This document shows positions 1 to 11,958 of a stretch of DNA of 64,000 nucleotides, in pieces; the stretch's first letter is position 1, and each line of letters opens with the position of its first letter. The notes under the pieces are model-generated. The model was not told the DNA's origin and searched no databases. It worked only from the letters and a program-made list of their open reading frames with translations. The position numbers and the translations under genes were made by a program. Source of the DNA: Talpa occidentalis. Taxonomy: Eukaryota > Chordata > Mammalia > Eulipotyphla > Talpidae. The stretch covers positions 60,552,228-60,616,227 of the forward strand of contig NW_023605083.1 in assembly GCF_014898055.3 (NCBI RefSeq), given 5' to 3'.

Positions 1-1139
1 AAACAGAGACATCAGGAAAATGGCTTGTGACTAGCCAAGAAAGCTCCATTATAAGTTTTAGAACTCTGTTGAGGCCAGTATCACACCTTATATGTAAGGA
101 CCATGCAGCCAGCTCAGCAAAGATCTTTCTACTTTTAGACAGTTCTGCACTTCTGAACATGAATAAGTTATTTGAATTTGAATTTAAGTGGGAAAAGGAT
201 TAGAGTATTTTTGTCAATGGCACTGAATGGGACAGAAATTTAACAAGTGCCATCCCTTGCTCCCACTGATGGGGCCATTTGTTACATAAAATGTCCACTT
301 TCTGGATTTGTTGCTTCATGGGATCAGTTCCTCAAGATGTGATGTTTATCCCTTTGTTTCCAGTAAGGTGGGAGTTAGATCTAAATGGGCATGCTTTGTT
401 AAAAGTTTTGGGTGAGAATACATCAGAAGTAAGTTGTTTTACTTCACTTCCCACCAAGTTAGGAAGCACATTACACCTGATTGCTCACAAAGGATATTAG
501 TGCTACTAACATCCATTAAATTGACTATTTACAGAAGACAGCCCTGAAATTGCAATTATTAAGAGGCTGAGGTGGGATTCTATGTGTTCTCCACTCATGT
601 ACATCAGGCTGATGGAAGGATTCTCAAAACATCCAAGTAGGCAAAGTGGAGCTATACGATAAGCAATAAAAGCAAAACTACAGGACGAACAAGAGAAAGC
701 ACTATTCTTGGAAAAAAACTGTGTTCAATGGCAGCAGGCAGGAGTGGGATTTTGAATTGTGACCAGATAAACATGAATTGATAAAAAGCTTAGTGGAAAA
801 CCTTTTCTAAAATCTTCTATTACAGATTTTAGGCACCAGAAATAAACTTTTTAATGATCTCTTAAAAACACATTAGATTTGTCTTATAATGTCTGAGAGA
901 AGGCAGTCAGTTGCACAAAGCATTATCCTCAAAGAGCTTATCTGGAACACAGCAGGCAGCTAATACCTATTGGCTGAAAGAAAGAAACTTTATGTGGAGT
1001 GTTACTACCTCATGCTACTTGAAACCTCACAGCCAATCAATCCCCAAAGCTACTGATTCTAGTTCCTCAATAGCTCTGACTCTATCTGTAGTTCTGTATC
1101 TTTTCTCCCAACTGCTTTAGGGCAAACCATCATCTCTTT
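1..1139. other. unannotated unique sequence
   Basis: AT-rich sequence with no repeat or gene that I recognise. Open frames are under 75 codons and look like chance. This could be intergenic or intronic. Confidence 0.5.
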
Positions 1140-1140
1140 C

Positions 1141-1335
1141 AAAAATACTGCAACAGGGGAGGAGGAGGGAGAGAGATCAGAGGGAAGGAGGGAGGAGCAC
1201 AGGGGACTGAGGTGATGGTGCACGGGTGCATTGGTGAAGGAAACTCTATGGGGACTACACCTGAGGGGGTGGGGGGAAGCAAATATTGTTTAAAAATGAA
1301 CAATGATGTAAAAAAAAATTTAAAAACTGCAACAA
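1141..1335 (+). mobile_element. 5'-truncated L1 3' UTR with target duplication
   Basis: About 170 bp match the 3' UTR of the longer L1 at 34.7-36.7 kb: the G/A-rich stretch, the segment reading gaggagcacaggggactg, and aagcaaatattgt before the A-rich end. A target duplication of about 14 bp ending in actgcaaca flanks it (near 1141-1155 and 1322-1335). This is a dead insertion made only of the 3' end. It belongs to the 'agcacagggg' 3'-UTR lineage, not to that of the full-length L1 at 52.7 kb. Confidence 0.85.
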
Positions 1336-1410
1336 CCTCCCAATGATCTACTCTATTACACTCTTACCTCTTCCCAATCCATTCTCCACATTACAACTGA
1401 AATTATTTTT

Positions 1411-1663
1411 ATTTGTTTATGCATACAAGAACTGGGGTCTAGGCCAAAGGTGCAGGGAATGAGAGAATTCACCAGAGACAGAGTGGGGAGCAGAGCAGGC
1501 AGATCCACTGAAATACACTGCTGAGGGGAGCAGTAGTCAAGACAGGAGAGGTCTGCTGTATAATGTGGGTCAGCACCCTGGTTAGGGATTGAACTCATGC
1601 CACAGTGGGTGGCAATAGCTTAGCAGCAATGAGACTTTAACCCCTGCGCCACCAGGGAGGCCC
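1411..1663 (-). mobile_element. tRNA-derived T+ SINE, minus strand
   Basis: Read on the minus strand, it begins with GGGCCTCCCTGGTGGCGCA, has a tRNA-like head, and ends in a tail of AATAAA-like repeats. An 18-bp imperfect target duplication (acaactgaaattattttt / acaaccaaaataattttt) lies at 1393-1410 and 1664-1681. That supports L1-type target-primed insertion. The B-box region is diverged, so transcription by pol III today is unlikely. Confidence 0.9.
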
Positions 1664-1734
1664 ACAACCAAAATAATTTTTAACAATGCAAGTTCAATCT
1701 AAAATTAGGCTTAAGCTTTCATGGTGATTTTCAA

Positions 1735-2295
1735 TTACAATTAGGATAAAATTCAAAAGCATTACCTTGTCTTGTGAGGCTCTGCACGATCTAGAGCCCA
1801 TGGATTCTGCAGGCCAGGCTCCTCTTCTCCCTCTGTCTTCTTGTTACATTGCTCTAATTCTACTGTCCTTCTCTTGTTCCTTACACGTGTTAATCGCTTT
1901 CTTGCTTCTGAACCTTTGCATATACTATTCCTTTTGCTTTCTATCCTATTCCACCCACTCTGCTTTACAGCACTGACACCTTACTACTTCACCATGAATA
2001 GTATTTTTCTCCAAGTTGCTTTCCTGGACTCTCGGGTTGGATTGGATCTCCCTATTATAGCCCCAAGTTTAATGCCTTGCTTTTATTTTGTAGATTTTAT
2101 CAAGTTTGTGATTAAATAATTGCTTATAGGTATGTGTTCATATATTCATATATGTAGGCAGGTATTTAAGTTCCAAGTTAAAAGGAACCACCAAAGTCAT
2201 ACTTCATACTCCCTAGCCCTCCATGTGGGCCTAGCACAGAGTAAGTGCATAATAAAAAATGTTAAAAGTATGAATGAATGAGTGAATGAATTCAT
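1735..2295 (+). mobile_element. L2 LINE 3' end
   Basis: It has the order of landmarks of an ancient mammalian L2 3' region. It opens with aggataaaattcaaaagc, continues through pyrimidine-rich 'cctttgcatatactattcc' sequence, and ends with 'gcctagcacagagtaagtgc' and a GAAT-repeat terminus (2268-2290). It is heavily diverged and non-coding now. The small open frames inside it are chance. Confidence 0.75.
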
Positions 2296-2534
2296 CATTT
2301 CACCCTTCTACTCACATACCATTTCTAAGACAGGCTGGTACTTTTGGTCCTCATTCCTCTGTACAGCCCTTTTGTCAGTTGGGATGTCTGCAACATTAGG
2401 ATTTTAGAGGCCCCGAGATTTAGGCTCTAAATACAGCTACAGAGCAGTTTGCACTTCACTCATCCATAGCAGTGTGGTTGGTGTGACGCTGAAGGATAGA
2501 GCAGGTACCGAGAAAGCTCAAAGGAGGTATCTCT

Positions 2535-2935
2535 TCAGTTTTTGTGGAGAGGAAGCAGAGATGTCAGGAAAGACTTCCTAAATGAGCAGGCGCCTAACCT
2601 GTATTGTGAAATTAATGAGCTGGCCAGAGGGGATAAGATACAGGTGATGAGCCTCCCAGGTAGATGGAAAAGCACTGCACAGAAAGGAAGAGAGAATGTG
2701 GTGCTTTCAGGGCACTGCAAGAAGTTTGGTGTGGCCAAAGTGTGAGCAATGGGACCAGATGTTAGAATGGTAAATGAGGTCTGGATCACAAAAGGTCTTC
2801 TAACCGTGTGAATGAGCTTAAAGTTTATGCAAAATATAGCGGGAAGTCAATGAAAGCTGTATAGCAAGGAATGACATGACTAGATATGAATTTTTAAACA
2901 ACTGCACAAACATGGTTTAAATGAAGAAAGACCTA
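2535..2935 (-). mobile_element. L2-like LINE fragment
   Basis: Purine-rich text such as 'aggaaagacttcctaaatgag', 'ggcactgcaagaagtttgg' and 'ggaatgacatgactaga' matches the reverse complement of the L2 3' region in order. It is old and much diverged. The 84-codon minus and 67-codon plus frames here are therefore not treated as genes. Confidence 0.6.
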
Positions 2936-5599
2936 TATTCCACATTCAATTTGGTAAGTGTGTTGAATTCGATTTGATAATTCTTGACTTTGTCAGGACA
3001 TGTGTTTTTGTGTTTTTCTTTCCACTTGCCAAATCAAACATGCCTATAGCACTGTGTAGAAGTAGCATAATCTGCTTCTTAACCCTTTTCCTCCTCTAAT
3101 GCAAGGAAGGCTGAATTAATGCATTTGTCTGATTACTGATCCATGGAGCAGGGACCCCTCAAACTCTCACAGGTAGTTGAGTTCTGCTGCTGGATTTGTA
3201 GTTCTTGTTTATTTAACCAGAGCTAGAAACATGGAAAACAACAGCCTCTGAGCACGGGGATGAGTTCCCTTGCAGAGTCTGAGCTGGCAGTTATTTTAAT
3301 TAGTAACACATTTTATAAGGGCAGAATCAGAAATGGAAACATGTCAAGGCCTCTTTAGCTATTGAGTTTGGCAGACTCACATGAGTGTGCCTGGGCATGG
3401 CAGTCAGCTCTTGACTGCCCTCCACCTCTCCCAAGGGAGCCACGTGAACAGGAGGAGCTTTCCTTGTGTGCAAAGGCTCTCCTTGGGTTGGAGGAGTTAT
3501 CAATATCGCATGCCAATTGCTGAGGACATAGGAGTCCTCTTGGAGTCAGTTCTGGGAAACAGTCGTCTCAAGGGACACCCAACGTCATTCCTCTTTTATC
3601 TATCCCCAGACCGATTTCTCTGTTCTTACTCCCTTTCAAGAATCAATCCTTCTAAATATGCATCCCAGTTTACTACATTTATCTCTCCAGCCATCTACTT
3701 TGTAGTTGAGAAATGATTTATTTCCCATTTTTATTGCCACAAAGCTTTCCCAGAATCTCAGAGATGTGTATGGCTGGGGGAGGTGGTTGGGGGAAGTGAC
3801 TTGTTATACATCTGAGATGAATCAGACTACACTCCTACAACCTAAAAATGACTGACAACTCTGTATACTGTTCTAATACAAACTCCCCTCCATGAATAAA
3901 TTAAGCTGACAAGGTACCATCTTATCTATTGATTTCATAGTCACTGAACCTTTTTAGGTGCCAGACGTAGGCTGAGTGCAAAGGATAGGAAGAAACAGGT
4001 CTCTGAGTATAAGAAACTCTTAATTTAATGGGAGAGAGTAACCCATGGTCTGGCTTAAAGCAAATTGGTGACAGTGGTGATGGACATACACACAAGGTTA
4101 TTTGCTGTGCAAATGACAGAAGCCAATCTCAAATAAAGATTAATAAAGATAGGGAATTTGTTGAAAGGAGCAAAATATTGTGTTAAATGCCAAATCACAT
4201 TTCCAGCAAACACTCCCTGAGATGAGCTGGAAGACCTTAGATGTAGGTTCTTTCAGTCTCTCTCATGTTCTGATTTTTTCTTTTCTGTTTACTTTATTTT
4301 TCCCACCCTGTTCACTTTATTTTTCCCACCCTGTTCATTAGATTTCTCAGTCTCTCCCAGGTCCTTATGAGGTTAAATTCAAGCAAATATCCCAAACTGA
4401 AATTAACCTCTTAGACACAATTTAAAATTTTCAGATCAGAGAATCTGATTGGATTAGGCATCCATACCTATTCCAATCAGGGGTGCCCAGTTGTGACTTA
4501 TCTGCCACAACAGATAAATGCAAATCAGTATTCTATTCAAATCAGTATTCAGAAATATGACACATGCAATCTCTAATTTCCTCTCGAGAGGAATAAAGAA
4601 CATTTTCTTATTCTGTGTTGTTTTTCTCTCCAATAAAACATTAAAGTCAATAGATACATTTAAGATGATTGGCTGATTTAGAGACATATCTTTGTGGTGC
4701 CAATTTTAAATTTTCAAAAGAAGAAGGCATGGCCGTGGGAGGGGGAAGAAATCCTTGTATCTTAAAAACAAACAAAATGCACTGAAATTTCCAGTATGTA
4801 TTTGACGGAACACTGCTTGCAGCAAGCTCAATTTTTACGGTAAAGATGCCAGGATTTTGACTCATCAGGTAGGATGCCTCATCACATGTGGCAGAAGCCC
4901 ACAAAAAGAATGATATGGTTAGAACAAACTGGAATCCTACTCTAAAAACTTCAAACGTCAAACAAGTCTTCGTTCTGCGCCACAAACACCTCCCGAAAGC
5001 TTTAGTGTTTCACAGAATACTTCTTGGTCAGAACATCAACCTGAACAACTACATTATTGTTTTTTTGTTTGATTGATTTTTTAAATCACCTGTATCCTGG
5101 GTTAGTAACACATGTTATTTCACTCACAAGCATATTTGGGTCAAAACAAGAGAACGACCTTGACTTCTGGCCATGGGACCTCCAGTTTAATATCTGTTGT
5201 CTTGGTATTTCAAAAACACTTTTTTGAAATAGAAGACTGCTATTGCTTTGAGCAGCAGGCACCTGCAACCAGAACAACTGGCAGAAAACCCACAACCACC
5301 AGAACAATTGGCAAAAAGTCCAGGTCGTCTTTTGTAGTAGTTGCAATGAGTAGTAGAGAAGGGATTGCTACTAACTTCACCACTGTGTTAGGCAGAGTCC
5401 ACTTTCATTCATTTTCAAGCTTTGGTTCAACCAACAGGTCGTTCCTATTGAACCCTTCCTGACTGTGAGGGTCTTTGAGGAATTCAAGGGTGAGTTAACA
5501 CAAATGAAAACCCCAATAGTTAAACAGTGAAGCATGGTGTTATAAACAAGGAACAAAGTGTTAAAGAAGATTGGAAGAAGGTGTGATAGGTAAGGTCCC
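2936..5599. other. unannotated unique sequence with short tandem duplications
   Basis: I recognise no gene. It holds a 23-bp tandem duplication (4291-4336) and a 13-bp near-tandem duplication of caaatcagtattc near 4521-4551. Open frames of 111-116 codons at 3381-3716 and 5112-5462 have no recognisable domain, and they overlap frames of similar length on the other strand. Confidence 0.5.
4291..4336. repeat. 23-bp perfect tandem duplication
   Basis: Two identical copies sit back to back, each made of actttatttttcccaccc followed by tgttc. A third partial copy is not present. Such a perfect duplication suggests a recent slippage or repair event. Confidence 0.9.
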
Positions 5600-5781
5600 T
5601 GACTATGCAAAACTGAAAAACTGAGGGTCAGACACAGCCTTGCTATCTCTTGCTGTGTGACCTTGGTCAAGTTTTTACTATCATTTACCTTTAGAATTTT
5701 CATTTTCAGAATGTGGATAATAAGAATATTCGTCTCATAGGGTTGTAGTGTATATAAAGTGAGCTAAGGTTGGAAAGCAAC
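5600..5781 (+). mobile_element. MIR SINE (interrupted by a solo LTR)
   Basis: It carries the MIR core: 'gctgtgtgaccttggtcaag', then an interrupted cctc/cattttcagaatgtgg segment, then 'tcatagggttgtagtg'. MIR-like text may resume after the LTR at 6217 with 'gcaataaatgg', so the LTR appears to have inserted into this MIR. Confidence 0.75.
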
Positions 5782-6216
5782 TGTAGGGTAAGGAAAAATG
5801 TCAGGCTTTTCTGCCCTTCCGCCATCAGGATGATGGATCCTTGCGGTCCTGAATGCATGCCTGATGGCGGGCACCTGGAGTAGGGCGTGGGCATAGGTAG
5901 ATGGGAATCACCTGGGCTAAGACTGGGTTTTTAAGGGCGGCGTCATGGGGACACTAGCAGAAGCCGAAAGAGAAGCCGGGAGAGAAGCAGCAGAAGCCGG
6001 GAGAGAAGCAGAGAATGGCAGAGAGCCCAGATAGAATGAAGACTTGCTGGGGGCTGGGAGGCCTGCCAGCCTCCCGGTCCCCCAGCACCCTTGCCTGCTG
6101 TGTACCGGGTAAATCCCAATAAAAGCCTGTAAAAAAACCACTGAAGGCTCTGACTCCTCCTTTACCCAGTCTGCATGGGATTAGAAAACCTGCACTGTGT
6201 CAGTCCTGCCTTTACA
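5782..6216 (+). mobile_element. solo LTR of an endogenous retrovirus
   Basis: This 435-bp block is more GC-rich than its surroundings. It starts with TGTA and ends with TACA, and the 5-bp target duplication gcaac lies immediately on both sides (5777-5781 and 6217-6221). It holds a polyadenylation signal AATAAA at 6118-6123 near the 3' end, a possible TATA-like ttttaa near 5927, and short internal repeats of agaagccgggagagaagcag between 5959 and 6012. No internal proviral gene is present. This fits recombination between the two LTRs of a provirus. The family is probably ERV class I from the overall look, but I cannot name it. Confidence 0.85.
6118..6123 (+). terminator. LTR polyadenylation signal
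   Basis: AATAAA in the solo LTR, about 20 bases after a G/T/C-rich stretch, followed by gcctgt. It would end transcripts in the R region if the LTR were active. Confidence 0.6.
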
Positions 6217-6221
6217 GCAAC

Positions 6222-9149
6222 TTATGATTGTATGCAATAAATGGCATTTGTTCTAGGTCTTAAGGGATGTTTTCCATATTTGAAAAATAGTGCAAACAGT
6301 ATTCTATAAAGATAATACACATTGCTATACAAAATGTTGAAAATACAATGTGTTTAAAAAAGAAAAATAAAACTCCAATTTATTGACTATGAACACTGTT
6401 AAAATTTTGGTAAACTATCTGACCTTTTTTCTTCTCATACATGATTACATGTAACAGATTATACAATTAAATTTCCAATTTTTTAAAGTCAAATAGCATA
6501 GATATTTCCTTTATAATTTTCTATTGCTTTTTATTTTAAAGGCCATCCTCCATTCCAAAACTTATATATTGTATTCTAATATATATTGTTTTATAGTATA
6601 TCATCAACTATGTCTTCCTAAAATTCCTTTCACAACTCAAGGATAACAGGACAACGTAAAATACATTACAAATTAAATAAGCAAAAAAGGTGCAAAGAAG
6701 GAATGAAGAAAGCCTATTCTATATTTAAAAAAAAAAACATGAAAAGAAGTTGCAGACTATTTAATTCTCACTTTGTACATATTCTGCACAGTTATGTTGG
6801 GCTCTGAGGATTGTAAAGTTGAATCAGACCTTGTTCTTTTCTAAGGAGACTTGCTCGCTCGTTTGATGAACTAAATAGCACCAAAGGAGCTAGAAGTTCT
6901 TGGTAACCTGTGTATCAATGGAAAGAGGAAGGAAGCCAATGAATATGGAGCATCCACCCTTCGCACATTTGCCTCTTACATCTCTGTGGCAGCCCTGAGT
7001 CTGGGAACCCACTTCACATGGTGGTGGCTGCGGGCAGAAAGGAAATGCCCTCAGAAGTTGAAATAGATCAGGAACCAGCTGGCTTCAGGGTGAGCAGTGT
7101 CTGCAGTCACACAGGGGCCAGTGCTCAAAAAGACCCCAGTGTTGTTATCTCAAAGTTTTGAATAATTTTATTTTGAATTTGAGTGTAATAAATGATGCTT
7201 GACAGGATGATGGTGCTTGGTTCCGAGAACTTGAAGCCCATGACCCTGCCTCCGCTATTTGGGGGCACCTTCCTCTTCCCCAGCTTCTCTGACTGCCTGA
7301 AGGTTTTCTTAGATCCCTGCTCCTGACTCAGCGCCCATCTGCCTGGTTTCCTCCCTCCACCTCCCCACCACCAGAACCTCCACCACCAGAACCTCCAGGG
7401 CAGCAACCAGGTCTCGCCGGCATGAAGCAATCTGCCTTCAGCCCCTGCCCTCTCCATTCCAGAGAGGGTCTGTGGGTGTGGGAGGGTTGAGTCAGGCACA
7501 TGCCCTGCAGCATCTCTGGACAGGGCAAGGCAGTGGCTGTCTTACCCTGGGTTAGCGGAGCCACAGCACAGCCAGCAGGCGACTCGGCAGGGCCTTCTCA
7601 AGCACTCCCACCTGGTGGCCAAGAATGAACCAGCACAGGTGTTACAGCCCCTGAACTAATGGGTGATCCTGTGGGAAAGGGAGGTTGACTCCCCCAGCTT
7701 GGGATGCCTCACATTTTCACTTTCTATCACGCTGCCAAATATGTAGCTGGTCCAGCCAAAATTCAGACCAGAATGACCCCAAAGCCTTTGTGTCCTGTGA
7801 CTTCCTGCAAGGTTGGGGCCATGTGGAACAGAGTATGAGTTTGAGGTCAGAGGGCTTCAGCCAGTCTCACATCAAAAGTGCAGGCAGGAACTCGGCAGCT
7901 CTGGTACAGTGGCCCTGGGGCTCCACACCAGCTGCCTGGGAGAACAGCCACCTTTCTTCCTGCCCAAGTGGCAACTGTGACTGGGCTGACATTGTTGCCT
8001 GGAGCGGCAGTTCCTCTGTTTTATTAAACATAAGTAACCACATCTATGCACTTCCAAGAAATCATGCTGCTGGTGATAGGTGGGGGTTACTGGGTGGAGA
8101 CAGGCCTTAGAGGTCTCAGAAAGGCTGCAATGCGTGGTGGGAAGGAACTGAACATTGAGGAGGCAAAGGGAAAAGAGAAAAGGTGAGGGTGGCCAGCTGT
8201 CCCGGCTTTCACAGAGCGGAGAGCTTGCCAGGATGTGGAACCATCAGTGCTAAAACAGACAGTCTAGGGAAAACCAGGATATGTGGTCACTCCAGAGCAT
8301 CAAATCACAAAAGAAAGGCCACTAATGGTGTCAGTGTTTCATAGAAGCCACATTTCTTTTCCTATCCTGAACAAATCATGCAGGCCACATCCAGGAGAGA
8401 AAGGCAGTCTGGGTTACCACGCCATTTATGAAGAAAGTGGGGCTCAGAGAATACAAACGACTTACCCCCAAATCCATTAATGAGAAAGTACTAGAACAAG
8501 AATGAAAATCCCCCTCAGCTAACAAAATAGAAATAATGGGGTCTGATGTCTGATTAAATGTGCTGAGGAAGAAAGAGAGGAGAGACAGACCTTTGAGTTG
8601 GCTAACACCAGAATACTTCTTGAATAAAAAGGAATTAGGAGTACAGAATCATTTGGATTGGAGTGTACCATGCTTCGAATCCGCTGAGTGACACCAAATT
8701 ACTCAGTGGGCCAGTGTCTTGAAAGTGCTCAGCCAAAGTCATGTTTACCAAATCAGTCCATCTGTCTTAGAAGCTGCAAAGCCTGAGACACACCTTGGCA
8801 ATGGCATCTGCTTCTACTCATTAAATATTCTGGGTCACCTTTCTGACAAGATAAGCACAAGCACTGGCAATAAATTACTGTGACTGTACAGTGGGCAGGA
8901 AGTATGCAAGACGCAGCCAATTCTCTGCAAAGGAACTGAGCTTGGGGACAACAAAAGAACCAGAAGTGAGGGCAGGAAGAGGTGGGGATATTGTCTTAGG
9001 ATTTTATTGTCATTTATTCGTTCACTTCTTTCTTTAGCAAGCTATTTCCAGAAACTGCTACATTCAGGGGACGTAAATCCACAGTCCTGCCATTAAGCTC
9101 ATTTGACCAGCGCTGAGGTGTGCAGGGTGACCAGGGTTATAAAAGGTCA
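6222..9149. other. unannotated sequence, GC-richer at 7.2-8.1 kb
   Basis: The first part (6300-6620) is very AT-rich and resembles old LINE 3' sequence, without a sure assignment. From 7200 to 8110 the base composition rises and open frames of 124 (minus) and 141 codons (plus, 7685-8110) occur. Neither shows a domain or a family I know. I see no splice-site or codon pattern that would make them convincing exons. Confidence 0.4.
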
Positions 9150-9320
9150 ATCAGTGTTGATGGGGGAAGTCTCCAGTAGAAGTAGTGTGAATGGGGCCTT
9201 CAGGAATGAGTGGAAAACATTCCAGGTAGAAAGGAGTAGAAAAGGGCAATTCATTCCCTTATTTACTTATCCAGCCAAAATGTATTAGCATTTACAATGT
9301 GCTTGGCCCTCTTTTAAGTG
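9150..9320 (-). mobile_element. L2-like fragments
   Basis: The segments 'ggaatgagtggaaaacattc' and 'cattcccttatttacttatc' with 'atttacaatgtgcttgg' resemble two pieces of an L2 3' region in reverse orientation. Weak but typical of old LINE2 debris. Confidence 0.5.
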
Positions 9321-11080
9321 ACTTATCTCAAGGATGCACAGCTCAGAAAATGAGCTCAAGGCTGTCTAGCTGACTTCCACTATGCTGGGACTTTTCCAAA
9401 AGGGACCATGACCTTCTGTATGTGATTGTCTGGGCTCCAAGCAAAAGATAGAGGCTGGGTCCAAAGATAAGTTCCCCCATCACCTCTGCTGCAAGCTTAC
9501 CTCCAGGCTAGACACAGATACACAGAAAATTTATGGAATGTGTACAAGCATAGAAGTTACTGCTGGGCTACATCACATTTTAAATGCATCCTAACTTTGT
9601 TCTGATGCCAAAATGGAAACTTCCAGATATTAAATACTTTACCTAAGACCACACAGTCAAGAAGTAAAAAGTCCAGTATCTTTCGGGCTTGTGTATTATG
9701 CTCTGACTACAGGATGAGACTTTCCCCAAAGCATGTAACTAGCGTGTGACTAGCAAAGCATGAAATTCTCGTCCCTTCATATTTTACATTATACCAATTG
9801 CTCTACTTTGTTATCATGACTCCTCTTTCTACTATAAAAATTAAAAACTAGCAAACAGAACTTTTACAGCAATTATATTTCACACCAGAACTACTCCTGG
9901 GTTCTTCTGTGCTCTTCCAGCAGGGAACAGCTAGGTAAATTTAATTATTGGATGAATTTGAAGGTAACTCCTACTCTGGACATGCTGATTCCCCGAAAAT
10001 TTCTAAATAAGGTTCAGAATCAATCTCGTTGAGTTTCACTGATTACCAGCACAGTTGAAATTTCTCCCTCCCTACTGTCCCAGCTATTTGTTTGTTTTTT
10101 GTTTGGGCTTGTTTGTTTGTTTTTGCTATGCATTTGTTTAATTCTCCTAAAAACGTTAGTGGAGGTTAGTGAAGTTGTGCAAGACCTCACATTATCACTC
10201 CAGGCTATTCAAAGCATATGCTAGCACTGACTGTTTTGTGGATATTATTCCTCTTGGTTACAATTTATGACAACCAAACAGGGCTTTTGCTACAAACAAA
10301 GTTGCAATTACCATTTTTTTTTTTTAAAGTATCTGGGCAACACACAGGGAAAGGCTATATGAAATTGACTCTTGGTTTCTGGGAGGAGAAGTGGGGCAGG
10401 GGGAGGGGGAGGAAAGAGGATTATGCCTCCTAAATTCAGAGATTCCATCCAGAGAGCAGCCCAGCCTCACTTCTGTGGCTGAGAACTTCGACTCCAGCTT
10501 CCATCTGGTTTCCATAAGGCCAGGGAACTTGGTGAATAGCTGGCCACGTAACTGCAGCACGTGCACATCCTGAGCAAGAGCACCAGGAAAAGGAGCCAAA
10601 GAGCAGGAAGAAAGTTCCCTCTGTCCCTCTCTGCAGACCAGGGCAAGAAAAGCTGCTTTCAAGAGAAACAGAGTGCTCTTCAACACTGCTGGGCATGTTC
10701 ACAGAGTATTGTCTAAGTGCCTCAAAAATACCAAACCCTCAATGACACAGCATTACCAATTATTCTGGAAATGTCAGGTAATTGTTCTAATGTCACATTC
10801 TACACAGTGTACACACACAGGCAGCAAGAGCGAAGGGGAAGAGACTCAACCTGGATCCAACTTGGACAATTTTGTCACTAACTGTGAAGGCTTCCTTAGT
10901 AAGTTAAACTGTTTAATAAGTATGCAAAGTATCCTTAATTTATGGGGGTTTAATTGGTGATGTATACTAAACATCCTGCATGTAATGGATGCTTACTAAA
11001 TCATAATTAAGGTTGAGGTGATACTTTCTTCCAAGACTTTCAGTTATCAAAAGATGCTTACAGTGGTCCTGGTCATAAGA
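9321..11080. other. unannotated unique sequence
   Basis: No gene or confident repeat, apart from a TTTG-rich stretch at 10086-10125. The 120-codon minus frame at 10324-10686 overlaps other frames and has no recognisable motif. Confidence 0.45.
10086..10125. repeat. (TTTG)n low-complexity tract
   Basis: Imperfect tttg repeats interrupted by a gggc step. Confidence 0.8.
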
Positions 11081-11082
11081 TG

Positions 11083-11175
11083 ATATATATATTTATCATC
11101 TCTATCTATCTAGCTATCTATCTATACACACACAGATATAGATACAGATAGATACAGATACAGATATAGATATCT
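11083..11175. repeat. TATC/GATA and GATACA microsatellite
   Basis: A compound tract: atatat, then imperfect tatc repeats, a short CA run, then repeats of agatacag/agatatag. It is probably length-variable in populations. Confidence 0.9.
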
Positions 11176-11539
11176 CAACTCTATCAATATTTTTAACATA
11201 TCTTTGTAGTTTTTTTTTTTTTGTCATAGGCATATGACACTTCACATGCTTCACTTCAAAGAATCATGGAAAACTTAGATTGAAAGGCAGCTCCAATCCC
11301 CTCATTTTCAGGATAACAAGGATGCTGAAGCAGAAAAATAGGTTAACCAAACCCCAAGACATACAGCTAGTCCGTGGCACATACAGGGTTACCCTAGAGT
11401 CCTGACTCTCAGCTTTTCTGTCTACTATTCTGCTTTCCCAAATCTTGCTCAAGCTACAATAATTACAGTCATCCTTCTGAAAGTCTCTCCATAGAATTAC
11501 AGAGCTGGGACAGGTCTGGAAAAGTTCCTACATTCATAC

Positions 11540-11958
11540 ATGTTTATAGCAGGGAGGTAGGCTGAATGAGGGCCCCAAGGATGCTTAATTCCAGAGCCAG
11601 GGAATGACACTTTATCATTCAAAAAGGGACTTTGCCCAGAATCTTGAGGTGGCAGATTATTCTGATTATCCAGTTGGGTCTGATGACAAGGGTCCTTCTA
11701 TAGGGAAGCAGGAAGAGTGGGGGTCAAGAAGCAGACCATGTGACAAGGGAATCAGGAGTCTCTTGAAAGTGAAAAAGGCAAAGAAACAGTGTCCTCCAGA
11801 GCCTCCAGAAGGAACAAGCCCCCCGAAAGCTTGACTTGAGCCCAGTGTAACTGATCTATATTTCTGGTCTTTAGAACTATAAGAGAATAAATTTATATTG
11901 TAAATCACTCCATTTGTGGTAACTTGTTATAGCAGTAATAACAAACTGATAATAAGTA
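11540..11958 (+). mobile_element. MaLR/MLT1-like LTR
   Basis: The landmarks of the MLT1 type appear in order: 'taggctgaatgagggcccc', 'aaaagggactttgc', 'gagcctccagaaggaac', 'tagaactataagagaataaa' and a 3' end like 'ggtaacttgttatagcag'. The aataaa at about 11886 is the expected polyadenylation signal. It is old and diverged. The 76-codon plus-strand frame inside it is not a gene. The exact subfamily is uncertain. Confidence 0.7.

Noticed and set aside
5112..5462. 116-codon frame with TTGRKPTTTRTIGKK-like repeats
   Set aside because: The repeat arises from a small accagaacaa...ggca duplication in the DNA. An equal-sized frame exists on the other strand. No gene evidence.
5782..6216. retroviral gene remains
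   Set aside because: Only LTR features are present. No gag, pol or env sequence lies beside it.
11083..11175. CRISPR-like array
   Set aside because: The tract is a microsatellite of 4-8-bp units without spacers, and the genome is eukaryotic.
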